Shown: piece by piece, positions 35,243 through 48,300 of the stretch
Numbering within the stretch: position 1 is the first letter of the stretch
How the letters are laid out: the number at the start of each line of letters is the position of its first letter
From: Symbiodinium sp. CCMP2592
Lineage: Eukaryota; Sar; Dinophyceae; Suessiales; Symbiodiniaceae
Length of the DNA: 64,000 bases
NCBI GenBank assembly: GCA_905221615.1
Contig: CAJNDT010000147.1
Location: 528,501 to 592,500, forward strand
Reading direction: 5' to 3'
Notes under the pieces: model-generated
Database searches by the model: none
The model's input: only the letters and a program-made list of their open reading frames with translations
What the model was told of the DNA's origin: nothing
Position numbers and translations under genes: made by a program

Positions 35243-35418
35243 CTCCCCTAAGCCCTAAACCCTATATAAACCCTAAAACCCCATAGATCCCTCAAAGGGA
35301 CCCTTAAAGGAACCCTTAAAGGAACCCCCATTAAGGGATCTACCCTTTTGGATATATAAGTCGACATCGGAGGTTCCGGATGACGGCCCCCAAAAGCTCC
35401 AACCTCTCAGCGAAATTT

Positions 35419-35470
35419 TACTGCATAGTTGTTTAAGCGCCTCTTTAAAAAGGCGCTTAAAGATTGCAGT
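35419..35470. other. Compact hairpin (TTTAAGCGCC / GGCGCTTAAA)
   Basis: The inner stem GTTTAAGCGCCT/AGGCGCTTAAAG is nearly perfect, with a short A/T loop and an outer ACTGCA/TGCAGT pair. It could be a small mobile element or a structured transcript; nothing decides. Confidence 0.5.
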
Positions 35471-35955
35471 AGTTTTAGGGCTTAGGGTTTAGACTCGAGT
35501 TTTGGGGGGTGTTATGAATATATCCGGGAACCGGATTATGCTATTGCTGGCTCTTCAGGCCGCGATGTTGGATTCAGGGCCCCAAGCCTGAAATTGCCCT
35601 TGTATTGGGCCAGCAAGCTTCGAAAATAAACTGAGGTTTTTGAGGATCTCCCGAACAACACGCACCAGATCTCAACACGGGAGCCAGTGAATCAGGATGA
35701 AAGGCGTATCTCCTAACCCCTTTCCACACAATTGAAGCAACTAAGAACTCCATGTTGAAGCCGCATGCAACGCGCAAAACATCATATAATCCATGTGCAC
35801 CCCCAGCTAAAGAATCGAACACGACTCTTCAAAACTCCACAAAGCCCTTTCAGAGCCGGGCTATATGAAGGGCCCCCCCGCTGTAGGAGCTTGAATAATT
35901 GCTAAAATCATTTCCTACGGTTCTCTACCACAAAAGTATTGATTGAGATCTCTCA

Positions 35956-35991
<36 letters not shown>

Positions 35992-36230
35992 TCGCTCTTT
36001 CTCTCTTGCTCACTCTATTTACATACATACTCTGTATGTGTAGATTTATATATGCATGGTTGGAAACCTAGTTAGTTGGGGGTAAGTTTCCAGATTTCAG
36101 CTTTGCGCAGTCCGACTGGCCACAGGAAACCTGCCGTGTGAAAGCCTAGGTCGCAGGGGCAGCATGTTTCAATATCAAGCAATGAAAAACGACAGCAACA
36201 TGCATGAATGTATATAAGTGTATATATATA

Positions 36231-36280
<50 letters not shown>

Positions 36281-38106
36281 AACTGTACTGTATTATGTGT
36301 ATATATATATGTGTGTGTGTTATATGTATGTGTGTATGTATATATACACACGCACACATACACACCTACCTACCTACCTTCCTGCCTGCCTGCCCGCCTG
36401 CGTGCTTGCTTGGTTGCTTGCTTGCTTACTTAAGCGCACACATGTGTTTTGCGAGATTGCATACCATACCCTAAAAGCCCTGTTCGAATTATTAAGCCCC
36501 TATATGAAACGCAGCCAAGTGCACTGGCAGCTTGGGCAGCCTCTTCGGCTGCCTCTCGGGGCTCTTGGTAGATAGGCTGTTTCAGGGGTTCAGGGTTTGA
36601 GGGTGAAGGTTGAAAGGATTTAATTTTGCTGTACGGGTTTAGGGGTTTAGGGTTCATGGTTTTGCGAAATTTGCGGGCTGTTGAAAAAGGGGCTGTAGGG
36701 TTTGACCATGCGGGTTTAATGTCTGGGTTCAAGATCTTTCACCAAACTTTTGGGGGTGTTCCTGGACATATGTGAACATCTTGAATTTCCAGCGCAGCTA
36801 TTTGGACCATTTGAGTTGCTGCGAGGATGCAGTAGTCGGTTTTGTGGGATTAGACCTGGCTGTCGGACTTTAGCAGTGATAGCTACTGTCTTAGGGCGAA
36901 GCTTGAAGCCTTAAGCCTGCTGTCCAAAATGCCTTGAATGCTGCAAGACCTTGACTGAGATGCTTGGAGGGGTCATTCTTAGCGAGGCTTTCCTGGCGAT
37001 GCTGCTGATGCTGATGACACTGATCGGGAAAGGAGACCGGGGTGGGCAAAACGATGATGATGGTGATGAGGGAGATCTCATGATCCTGGAGACGCATTCC
37101 TACCCCCAGCAAACGACTAGTCGCCCCTCTGCCGTCGACAGCCATCTGCAGCACGACATGAGTCCAGGCTTCGGTGTAACAAACCTCACACCTATAGCAA
37201 AGCACCAGAAGCTGTTTCTGGACTAAATCTTACAAACCGGAACCCAAAGCCCCAAACCCGAACCCTAAACCTTATGCCCGAGCCCAAGAAGACCGAGAAA
37301 AGAGAGCCTTGATCATGCGTTTGATGCCCGCGGTCGCCTGTTCATCCTTGCGATGGGGCTCTGCTGGGCGAGGGAGGGGGCATAGTATTTGGGTTTGGGT
37401 TTGGGTTCAGTTTAGGGGGTAGGGCTGCCTAAAGCTGTTAATCGGGAGTAGATGCGCAGGGCCTGTAGAGCAACATCAACATCATGGGGCTCATGATCTG
37501 ATCTTCCCGCTAGTTTAAAACGGATAGCAGAATAGCAGAAAACGTTAAAAATTCAATTGCGAAGGCTCCCACACCTAAATTGTGGGCTCCGAGATTTACG
37601 GATGCAGGCTTACCGGTTTGGGAAACAACAGGGAAATCCTGAACCACCGGAAGGCTCTCAGCCCAAGGCAGCTACCGAACCAAGCCGCAAAGCAAATAGA
37701 TCTTCAATTTCGACCCTGAACCCCGCAGAACCCATACATGCGCATTCGAACTTATTATGTAGGGATGTTACAAGAAATCATTGCATGCTGCTGCACAGCT
37801 GCACTGCTCTACGCAGAAGAAGGGTATTGCCAAACAACATAAGACACAGAAATGAACCACACCGGCCGAAAGCCGAAAGATGAATTCTTTGGTAGCAGTC
37901 AGTGAACCCTAGAAGCCTTCCAAGCCTCTATGCTGATGGAAGGTGGTAGGTTCATGGTTGGGGGTTGGAGTCTTTGAAGGGCTGCAAGTTCCGAGCTTAG
38001 GGCTTGGGTTTGGGGGGTTTAGGTGCCTAGAGTTGGGGCATCTACGCTATCGTTGAGGGTTTAGGAGTGCTTTCTGTCGGGCTTGGGAGCTGCATCTGCA
38101 GCATCA
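35471..38106. repeat. Gene-free DNA with CT, TATATG, CTGC microsatellites and TTTAGGG words
   Basis: A CT run lies at 35957-35987, TATATG repeats at 36224-36280, ACACAC/CTAC and CTGC/CTTG tetramers at 36345-36430, and GGGTTTAGGG at 36636-36652. Several 60-110-codon open frames exist on both strands, but none shows family features. Confidence 0.6.
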
Positions 38107-38206
38107 TACGGTTAATGATATAAATCCTGCATTACCTTAAGGACCCTATGGGAGTTATGGTATTTTCCTTATTATGGGTAGTGCAGGATTTATATCATCA
38201 ACCGTA
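38107..38206. mobile_element. Foldback family A, copy 2
   Basis: It begins TACGGTTAATGATATAAATC and ends GATTTATATCATCAACCGTA, 100 bp in all. The shared core is CCTTAAGGACCCTA..TTATGG..CCTTATTATGGGTA. TA at both edges may be the target duplication. Confidence 0.88.
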
Positions 38207-39104
38207 GTGCTTAAAAGCTTGGTCGACGCTCGCAATCTAAGGACCTGAAAGCCCACCTATATGGGAGTTTCCAAAAAGAAGGGACCCTAATATAGCACCT
38301 TAAATGGTAGGATCCTTATTATAAGGACCCGAAAATCAGGCACCCCTAATTTTTCGGATGCTCCCAGATTTTCTTTGGGTTTCCCGAAGATGCTTGAGGC
38401 CTAGAGCAAACAACACAACGTGGAGGCCCAGTGACGGACAATCCCAGTTCGGCCGCCACCTGCTTTGCAACGGAAGTGCTACAGTAGCAAGGCACTATAT
38501 GCAGACATCTTAATTAATGCATTGTCGGACTAGTATAGCAGTGATCACATATCACAAAAGTACTGGTAACAGTGATCGAAGCTGCAACACTCCAATGTGT
38601 TGCTACATGTTCTAGAACTCGTACAAGCGACTGTGCTAACCTGGCAGCTTTCTGCCAAGGGTTGCGAAGCAAAGGTAAACGAAGCAGTAGAAATCTGAGC
38701 AAACCCCTAAACGAAGTAGTAGAAATCTGAACGGCGGAAACCCGGAACCCCAAACGATAACACCACCCCAACCCGAAACCTAAAGACCCATGGCCCATGA
38801 CGCCCCAGGACTTCGCAGCTTTACGAGGGTTCAGGGTGGGATTTCGGTCCTCAGCTTTAGGGCTTATAGGGTTTATAGTCTTTGTTTAGGGCTTATGTAC
38901 GTTGGACCTTTAGGGTCTATGTGAGGTTCTTTTCTCCTTTCCCTACTAAAAGCCATACTGCAGCATCTGAACTCCAAACCTCAAACCCCCAAGGTTCGGC
39001 CCAAACTCTAAACACTGAACCCGTAACTCTCAACCCTAAGTCGTAAACTCCATGCAAACTTTTACTCCAACTCTCTTCCTGCTACATTTTAGTCCTTCCC
39101 TCCA
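38207..39104. repeat. Spacer before the macrosatellite
   Basis: A weak foldback lies at about 38262-38372. A direct pair, 'cgaagcagtagaaatctga' / 'cgaagtagtagaaatctga', lies near 38679 and 38712. No gene is supported. Confidence 0.5.
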
Positions 39105-42100
39105 GTGAGTAGGCATCGAGGTAGAGCAGTAGAAATATCGTGGTGGGAATTGGGAAAAACTAGGAGTAACTAGCAGACATGTAGGAGAGAGTAGGAGTAA
39201 GAACAGCAGTAGCGGTAGAAGTAGCCCTAAGAGGAGGTGCATGGGTGCAAGGAATAGGAAACTCAATTGAGAGAGGAGGAATAAAGGAAGAGGACAACTA
39301 GTCTAGAAGTAGACATGAGGGAGCTGGAATGAGACTAAGAGAATGAAAGTAGCACGTTTCAAACAGGAGGACTGGGGGCGGAGAGAGCAGGAGTATGTGC
39401 AGGGTCAGTTTGACAGTAGGAGTCGGAGGAGAGGAATATGCGAACAAAAAACAGGGAGTTCGACTAGTTGAAAAGGAGCCACACATTGGGAGTAGGAGAG
39501 GAGGAAGGCAAAAGTAAAAAATTGCAGAAAAGGAATAAAAGAGACGTACCAGGAGACGGCGAACAGGTGAGTGGGAGTAAGATGATGGCATCTTACTAGC
39601 CTGTTATGTTAGTTTAGTAATCTCCTAATCTTGTACTCCTATCCACCTACCCCTAGTCCCCGATTATTGCACTTACTTTCCTGCTCTGCCTCTCTTATTA
39701 ATCTACTATTTCTCTGTTGGAAAATCTACTTTCGATGCCTTGACAACATCATTTCTCTTACACTACTTTTCTCCTATCCCTAGTGTCGAATTCATCCTAC
39801 TCACTCCTAGGCAGCAAGAGAGGAATAGGACTCGGAACATACAGGTAATGGGGTGGGAATATGATGGGGATCGGAGTCTACGCTTTGCTTTGTTCAATCC
39901 CATCATGTCACTCCACCTTTCTGCATTTTGTTCGCTTACTCTCCTACTCCTACCCTCTCGTTCCAGTATTGGTAACCTGCCGTGGCTTTCCTACCGCTTT
40001 TCCACTCCTGCCCTCTGCCACTCTTACTCTCCCATTCGTACCTTGCTAGTCCCATGTTCATAGTCCTACTCTCCTACTTCCATGCTCATGCTCCTGTGGC
40101 CCTATTACAGATTCATTCTCCACGTTTTGTTCAAGTACCTTCTTTCCCGCTCTCAACTCCTCATTCTCCTACTTTCCGGGTGTCCTCCTCTCCTGCGGTC
40201 CTGTTTTATTACTTTCTGGCTACTCTCCTACTCCTGCTCTTCTAACAAGACACTCTCCTACTCCTACTCTCTTACTCGCACTCTCCCACTCCTACTCTTC
40301 TATTCCTTCGCTCTGATTCGTATTCTCTTTGCCCCTAGTCTCCTCTTTCTGTTGGAATACTAACCTTACGACTACTCCTACTCTCCTACTACTACTATTC
40401 CATTCCTACTCCTACTCTTCTCTTCCTCCCCTTTCAGGAGTGCGCATCGAGGTAGGGCAGTAGGAATAACAGCATAACAGCAGTGGTAGAGATAGGGGCA
40501 AGACAAGGAATACCAAAAGTGGAGGGACACGATGAGAACAGGAGTAGCGGTAGAAACTTTGAAGTAATCAGCGCTCAGCGGAGGTGTAGAGGGGGGCGGG
40601 TGGTAAGGAGTGGGAAACGAATTCAGAGAGTAGAAGTAGAAGACTTGGACAGGTCGTCTAGATGTCGAAATAAGAAAGCTGGAATAAGCATCAGACAGTA
40701 TATCTATGGTGGCGGGGATTAGGAGAATTAGGATTAACTAGCAGACATGTAGGAGAGAGTAGGAGTAAGAACAGGAGTGGCGGTAGAAGTAGCCCTAAGA
40801 GGAGGTGCATGGAGGGTAAGGAATAGGAAACTCAATTGAGAGAGGAGGAATAAAAGAAGAGGACAACTAGTCTAGAAGTGGACATGAGGCAGCTGGGATA
40901 AGACTGAGAGAATGAGAGTAGCACGTTTCAAACAGGAGGACGGGGGGCGGAGAGCATAGGAGTATGTGCCGGGTCAGTTTGACAGTAGGAGTCGGAGGAG
41001 TGGGAAACGAATTCAGAGAGTAGAAGTAGAAGACTTGGACAGGTAGTCTAGATGTAGACGTAAGAAAGCTGGAATAAGCATCAGACAGTATATCTATACT
41101 GGCGGGAATTGGGAGAACTAGCATTATAAGACATGTAGGAGGGAGTAGGAGTAAGAACAGGAGTAGCGGTAGAAGTCGCCCTCAGAGGAGGTGCATGGAG
41201 GGTAAGGAATAGGAAACTGAATTGAGAGAGTAGGAATAAAACAAGAGGACAACTAGTCTAGAAGTGGACATGATGAGGGAGCTGGAGTGAGACTAAGAGA
41301 ATGAAAGTAGCACGTTTCAAACAGGAGGACTGGGGGCGGAGAGAGCAGGAGTATGTGCAGGGTCAGTTTGACAGTAGGAGTCGGAGGAGAGGAATATGCG
41401 AACAAAAAACAGGGAGTTCGACTAGTTGAAAAGGAGCCACACATTGGGAGTAGGAGAGGAGGAAGGCAAAAGTAAAAATTTGCAGAAAAGGAATAAAAGA
41501 GACGTACCAGGAGACGGCGAACAGGTGAGTGGGAGTAAGATGATGGCATCTTACTAGCCTGTTATGTTAGTTTACTAATCTCCTAATCTTGTACTCCTAT
41601 CCACCTACCCCTAGTCCCCGATTATTGCACTTACTTTCCTGCTCTGCCTCTCTTATTAATCTACTATTTCTCTGTTGGAAAATCTACTTTCGATGCCTTG
41701 ACAACATCATTTCTCTTACACTACTTTTCTCCTATCCCTAGTGTCGAATTCATCCTACTCACTCCTAGGCAGCAAGAGAGGAATAGGACTCGGAACATAC
41801 AGGTAATGGGGTGGGAATATGATGGGGATCGGAGTCTACGCTTTGCTTTGTTCAATCCCATCATGTCACTCCACCTTTCTGCATTTTGTTCGCTTACTCT
41901 CCTACTCCTACCCTCTCGTTCCAGTATTGGTAACCTGCCGTGGCTTTCCTACCGCTTTTCCACTCCTGCCCTCTGCCACTCTTACTCTCCCATTCGTACC
42001 TTGCTAGTCCCATGTTCATAGTCCTACTCTCCTACTTCCATGCTCATGCTCCTGTGGCCCTATTACAGATTCAGTCTCCACGTTTTGTTCAAGTACCTTC

Positions 42101-42248
42101 TTTCCCGCTCTCAACTCCTCATTCTCCTACTTTCCGGGTGTCCTCCTCTCCTGCAGTCCTGTTTTATTACTTTCTGGTTATCAAAATTCAATACGATTGT
42201 GTTGGGAGCACATGAGAACCTGTGCGGTAAGGCTCTTTTTGTGTGTGC

Positions 42249-42382
42249 GTACAGTGTGCGGTGGGTTGTCTGTGCATGTGCGTGCGGCGCGGGCGGTGCG
42301 TGCGTACAGCGTGCGGTGGGTTGTCTGTGCATGTGCGTGCGGCGCGGGCGGTGCGTGCGTACAGCGTGCGGTGGGTTGTCTG
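42249..42382. repeat. 55-bp GC-rich subterminal tandem repeat of the insertion
   Basis: Units begin GTACAGyGTGCGGTGGGTTG at 42249, 42304 and (partial) 42359. The first two are almost identical. Words CGCACACTGTACGC, complementary to the unit start, recur near the right end (about 45487 and 45519) and CACTGTACGCA near 45607 and 43912, which suggests inverted subterminal motifs. Confidence 0.85.
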
Positions 42383-43854
42383 CGGTGTGCGCGGTTTGCG
42401 CGTGCAGTGTGCTGGGTTGTGCATGCAACGCGCGGACGTGTACGTGCGGAGTGTGCGGCGTGTATGCGCTGCCCACATTTGAATCATCATGAAACATGGC
42501 TGAAGCCTGCAGGGTCAGCGCCAATCATATTGGTCATTGAATATTAAAGCCGATAACAAACCATGGTAACCCTTCGGACTCTTCTGCTTTCGACTCTTTT
42601 CGACTAATCATGGTCTTCTGGTTTTAATTTTTTTCATGTGGTATGCCACTGAAACGACAGCGGGAGACCCTTATTGACTCTTACATGCACAAGATCACAA
42701 GACCATCATTTTCCCCCAAGTTTTAAGCTTCAGGTTGCAAGTTGCAACCAATCGTCCAGAAGAACACATAGACGCAATGATATAATAATGAATATTGTCA
42801 TAAAAAAAATATCCTGCCACTGTCACTAAACATATGTGTGCCGAACGTCAAATGCAATAAGCAACACCTGCCAGTTTGTCACACTGTCCGCGATCGATGT
42901 CCTGATTGTTGGATTGCTGGAGATTGGAGACACAACTATTTATTCTTAAGGTTCCTAAGGGAAACCGGAAAACACAACAACATATATCAGTGGTTTGCAA
43001 ATTACACGTTGTGGACATGCGTAGCCAAGAAGAGGAACACTACACTAACACACTAGTTACTAGCAACTAGTAACCGTAGCGGTAGTACACTAATGCATCA
43101 TAGCACTATAGCGCTTGATAAATCCATAATGTTCAATGTTCATTACAATTCAGAACACACACATTCATATTATATGCCCTGCTAATGCTGCTACTGCTGC
43201 TGCTGCTACTGCTAATACTATAAGACGTTCTGAGCATTCTGTATATGTATGTCACAAAAGTAGTATACTAGGCAAGTGTACTGAACGCACCGCAAGCACG
43301 GACTGCTTACCCAACACAGTTTCTGTTGTTGCATCATCCAAACAAATTCTAATGGATTTAGTGCGGTCTGTCATAGTACTTGTTCTCTTGGCTCGGCGCT
43401 AAAGTTGAAACCTGCGTGGTGGCTAGTGTGTTTTTCTTGTTTAAGTACAATACGTCCATGACTGGACATGAGCATTGTTTTCGGTTGGTGTTTCTGATAA
43501 ATTGCTGTGGTTGTGGACGTTGACACTTCAAGGGAGGATGAATCGGTTGAGTTGATTTGTTGAAAGGACGTATACTAATCTAGACTTCATTTGTTGAAGC
43601 AATTTGGTGCAGGTTCGTCAGCCTCCATTGTTCCAAATGCCACATGCCACATACTGTTTGAAAGTTTCAGTTTCAACTTCAAATGTGTTGCAAATAGATG
43701 GTGGGTTTGAATATGCATTACTGCTGCGCAGCAGAGGTGTAGGAACTGTACGGACGCAATGTGTAAAATTGAATCTCAGCTCCGTATGCGAGCCTTGCAT
43801 CTGTACTACACGAGCCCCTGTAACATGCATGTAAGCACTGCGCACGTCCACCGC

Positions 43855-44065
43855 GCGCACTGCGCGCGCGCGCTGCGCACGCGCACTGCGCGCACCGACG
43901 GCCCACTGTACGCATTTTCAAAATTGGTATTGTTTTTTTAAAATTGGTGTTGTTTTTTTTAAAATTGGTGTTGTTTTTTTTTAAATTGGTGTTGTTTTTT
44001 TTCCGCGCAGTGGGCACGCGCAGTGCGCGCGCGGTGCGCGCGCACTGCGCGCGTAGGGTGTGCGC
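43855..44065. repeat. CG-alternating blocks around a T-rich minisatellite
   Basis: CGCGCGCACTGCGCG blocks (43853-43905 and 44004-44065) flank four copies of a unit, TTTTTTTAAAATTGGTGTTG (about 43920-44000). The two CG blocks are inverted relative to each other (GCGCGCACTGCGCG / CGCGCAGTGCGCGC), so the whole could fold with the T-rich unit as loop. Confidence 0.8.
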
Positions 44066-45189
44066 GCGCGTCTTGCACGTCCAAAACCCTAGACCTAGAC
44101 CCCAAACCCTAAACCTTAAGCCGTAAACCGTCAGCTGCCTTCCGTAAACATTTTAAATTTTGAACATTTTTCCAAATTGGTATTATGTGTTTTTTTGTGT
44201 TTTTTAGTTAGTTTTTAATCTAAAATCTAAAATCTAAAAGCTTCAATTTGTCTAATGTTGTTGTTTTTGTTTAGCACCCAGTCCGGAGTTGTGATCTACC
44301 ATCGATTATCCAGATTATCCACATACCCATGATCCTAGGTCCTAGATTCTAGATACTAGACACATTGGACGCCTGAGGAGCACTGCACGAGGCTCTAACT
44401 CTAGCTATACTATCGTCTCTAGAGTCAAGAACCCAAACCCTGAGCCCCAACAGGTGATAGACCCGCAACTCATACATGACAAAAACTAAAACCACACTAG
44501 ACTAAGACTAAGACTAATACCAAACTAAGACGACCGAGACTACCATCTGTGTGGTCGTGCCATCTTGGTCTGGCATGTCTGACAGTTGACAGATTCACAC
44601 TGAGACGACATACGCAAACGCATACACAGTGTAGTCAAGTCACGGTAGTCCGGACTATTGAATGTATATACGTTCCCAGGTTCATCATCGTCCATCGCTC
44701 GCCATGGCAACCAGGAAACAGGACTCAAGACGAGTTAAGTGCCAGCCGCCCACGGCCGTGGCCTCATGGCCCTCAGGGCCTATGGTCTCTGGCCTCCGGA
44801 GACTTTAGTCTCAGAGATAAGAGTCCATGTCTCCGAGTCGACAGGGTCGAGAGTGATTGTTCAAGGTCTAGGTCATTCAAGGTATTATCGTGTACAGCAG
44901 TTCACGCCTCTGAGGGGGGTGCCTTGTGTCGAGGGGAGAAATCTATGTTGACTCAGTTAACTCATGGCGATTACAGTTGACTGAACGGGGCTGAAGGGTC
45001 AACATTCGAGAGTCTTCAAGAGCTTGGCGCCTAGTCGGTGTCAATAGGGCAATAGCCAATACTCGATCTAAATACTAAACATTCACTGAGGTTCATGAAG
45101 CACTGATCGACGGGTTGTGAGTTATGAGTCATGATTTTTAAAGATATGACCCAGTGAACCAGCTTTTCTATACTTACAGATCTATACCA

Positions 45190-45305
45190 TATGAATCATA
45201 TAACATACACCATATATCATATATCATATATCATATATCATATATCATGTATCATATATCATATATCATATATCATACATCATGTATCATAGACCATATA
45301 GGTAT
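45190..45305. repeat. ATCATAT minisatellite inside the insertion
   Basis: ATATATC/ATCATAT units repeat about 15 times with C/T variants (ATCATGT, ACCATAT). Confidence 0.88.
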
Positions 45306-48300
45306 ACAGTTATACAGAATGTACATTGTATCAAACAATTTATCATGGTATGGTTAGTCGTCAGTGGAGCCACATATTCCCGCGTGTCATGGAGCAGTGC
45401 CTCAAACTCTCACGCAACACAAGAGCTTCGTGAACGAACACTCTGAAGCATCTGCGTATGCTGTACACACCCCCAACCGCGCGCGCGCACACTGTACGCA
45501 CGCCCCGCGCGCGCGCGCACACTGTACGCACGCCCCGCGCGTGCTGCACGTATACACGCGCGCACTGCGCGTATACGCACGTGCATTTGCATGTTCGCAG
45601 CACAAGCACTGTACGCACATACCGCGTGCATTGGTTTGACAAGCTAAGACATCACTTGCACAGCCACATGGCTGCATACGTGGCACCCCTCCATGGCCTT
45701 ATACCCACAATCGTATTGAATTTTGATAACTTTCTGGCTACTCTCCTACTCCTGCTCTTCTAACAAGACACTCTCCTACTCCTACTCTCTTACTCGCACT
45801 CTCCCACTCCTACTCTTCTATTCCTTCGCTCTGATTCGTATTCTCTTTGCCCCTAGTCTCCTCTTCTGTTGGAATACCAACCTTACGACTACTCCTACTC
45901 TCCTACTACTACTATTCCATTCCTACTCCTACTCTTCTCTTCCTCCCCTTTCAGGAGTGCGCATCGAGGTAGGGCAGTAGGAATAACAGCGTAACAGCAG
46001 TGGTAGAGATAGGGGCAAGACAAGGAATACCAAAAGTGGAGGGACACGGTGAGAACAGGAGTAGCGGTAGAAACTTTGAAGTAATCAGCGCTCAGCGGAG
46101 GTGTAGAGGGGGGCGGGCGGTAAGGAGTGGGAAACGAATTCAGAGAGTAGAAGTAGAAGACTTGGACAGGTCGTCTAGATGTCGAAATAAGAAAGCTGGA
46201 ATAAGCATCAGACAGTATATCTATGGTGGCGGGGATTAGGAGAATTAGGATTAACTAGCAGACATGTAGGAGAGAGTAGGAGTAAGAACAGGAGTGGCGG
46301 TAGAAGTAGCCCTAAGAGGAGGTGCATGGAGGGTAAGGAATAGGAAACTCAATTGAGAGAGGAGGAATAAAAGAAGAGGACAACTAGTCCAGAAGTGGAC
46401 ATGAGGCAGCTGGGATAAGACTGAGAGAATGAGAGTAGCTCGTTTCAAACAGGAGGACGGGGGGCGGAGAGCATAGGAGTATGTGCCGGGTCAGTTTGAC
46501 AGTAGGAGTCGGAGGAGTGGGAAACGCATTCAGAGAGTAGAAGTAGAAGACTTGGACAGGTAGTCTAGATGTAGACGTAAGAAAGCTGGAATAAGCATCA
46601 GACAGTATATCTATACTGGCGGGAATTGGGAGAACTAGCATTATAAGACATGTAGGAGGGAGTAGGAGTAAGAACAGGAGTAGCGGTAGAAGTCGCCCTC
46701 AGAGGAGGTGCATGGAGGGTAAGGAATAGGAAACTCAATTGAGAGAGGAGGAATAAAACAAGAGGACAACTAGTCTAGAAGTGGACATGATGAGGGAGCT
46801 GGAGTGAGACTAAGAGAATGAAAGTAGCACGTTTCGGGAGGACAGGGGGCGGAGAGAGCAGGAGTATGTGCAGGGTCAGTTTGACATTAGGAGACGGAGG
46901 ACAGGAATATGCGAACAAAAAACGGGGAGTTCGACTAATTGAAAAGGAGCCACACATTGGGAGTAGGAGAGGAGGAAGGCAAGAGTAGAAATTAGCAGAA
47001 AAGGAGTAAAAGAGACGTACCAGGAGACGGCGAATAGGAGAGTGGGAGTAAAATGATGACATCTTACTAGCCTGTTATGTTAGTCTACTAATCTCCTAAT
47101 CTTGTACTCCTATCCACCTACCCCTAGTCTCCGATTATTACACTTACTTTCCTGCTCTGCTTCTCTTATTAACCTACTATTTCTCTGTTGGAAAAATCTA
47201 CTTTCGATGCCTTGACAACATCATTTCTCTTACACTACTTTTCTCCTATCCCTAGTGTCGAATTCATCCTACTCCTAGGCAGCAATAAAGGAATAGGACT
47301 CGGAACATACAGGTAATGGGGTGGGAATATGATGGGGATCGGAGTCTACGCTTTGCTTTGTTCAATCCCATCATGTCACTCCACCTTTCTGCATTTTGTT
47401 CGCTTACTCTCCTACTCCTACCCTCTCGTTCCTCTACTTCTACCTTCCTGTATTGGTAACCTACCGTGGCTTTCCTACCGCTTTTCCACTCCTGCCCTCT
47501 GCCACTCTTACCCTCCCATTCGTACCTTGCTAGTCCCATGTTCAGAATCCTACTCTCCTACTTCCATGCTCATGCTCCTGTGGCCCTATTACAGATTCAG
47601 TCTCCACGTTTTGTTCAAGTACCTTCTTTCCTGCTCTGAACTCCTCCTTCTCCTACTTTCGTGCTGTCCTACTTTCTTGCTGTCCTGTTCTCTTACTTTC
47701 TGGCTACTCCCCTCCTGCTCTTCCAACAAGACACTCTCCTACTCCTACTCTCTTACTCGCACTCTCCCACTCCTACTCTTCTATTCCTTCGCTCTGATTC
47801 GTATTCTCTTTGCCCCTAGTCTCCTCTTTCTGTTGGAATACTAACCTTACGTCTACTCCTACTCTCCTACTGCTACTATTCCATTCCTACTCCTACTCTT
47901 CTCTTCCTCCCCCTTAAGGAGTGCGCATCGAGCGAGGTAGGACAGTAGGAATAACAGCAGTGGTAGAGATGGGGACAAGACCAGGAATACCAAAAGTGGA
48001 GGGGCACGATGAGAACCGGAGTAGCGGTAGAATCTTTGAAGTAGCGCTCAGCGGAGGTGTAGAGGGGGAGGGGGGTGGTAAGGAGTGGGAAACGAATTCA
48101 GAGATTACAAGTAGAAGACTAGGGCAGGTAGTCTAGACGTGGAAATAAGAGAGCTGGAATAAGAATCAAGCATGATACATAGTGGTGGGAATCGGGAAAG
48201 ACTAGGAATCATTCACATACGGGTAGGAGAGAGTAAGGGTAAGAACAGGAGTAGCGGTAGAAGTCGCCCTCAGAGGAGGTGCATGGAGGGTAAGGAATAG

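Larger units (their letters stand above)
42178..45729. mobile_element. 3,552-bp DNA-transposon-like insertion with 24-bp TIRs and 8-bp target duplication
   Basis: The left terminus begins TTATCAAAATTCAATACGAT and matches the inverted right terminus for 24 bp without mismatch. CTTTCTGG flanks both sides (42170-42177 and 45730-45737). The uninterrupted monomer at about 40210-40220 has CTTTCTGG once and continues GCTACTCTCC, exactly as after the right end, so the empty site is in this same window. An 8-bp duplication is typical of hAT and some other cut-and-paste superfamilies. No transposase-sized frame is present, so it is non-autonomous. The interior has GC-rich subterminal repeats at both ends, a CGCG cluster near 43855-44065 and a T-rich minisatellite between. 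Confidence 0.9.

Noticed and set aside
36951..37226. 91-codon + strand frame with an acidic patch.
   Set aside because: Opposite frames are equally open and no motif was recognised.
39740..42021. Identical 107-codon frames at 39740-40063 and 41698-42021.
   Set aside because: They recur because the macrosatellite monomer recurs, and the composition is that of CTCCTA-rich DNA. Overlapping frames on both strands are equally open.
42249..42382. CRISPR-like look of regularly spaced repeats.
   Set aside because: The units are directly tandem without variable spacers, and the setting is a eukaryotic genome.
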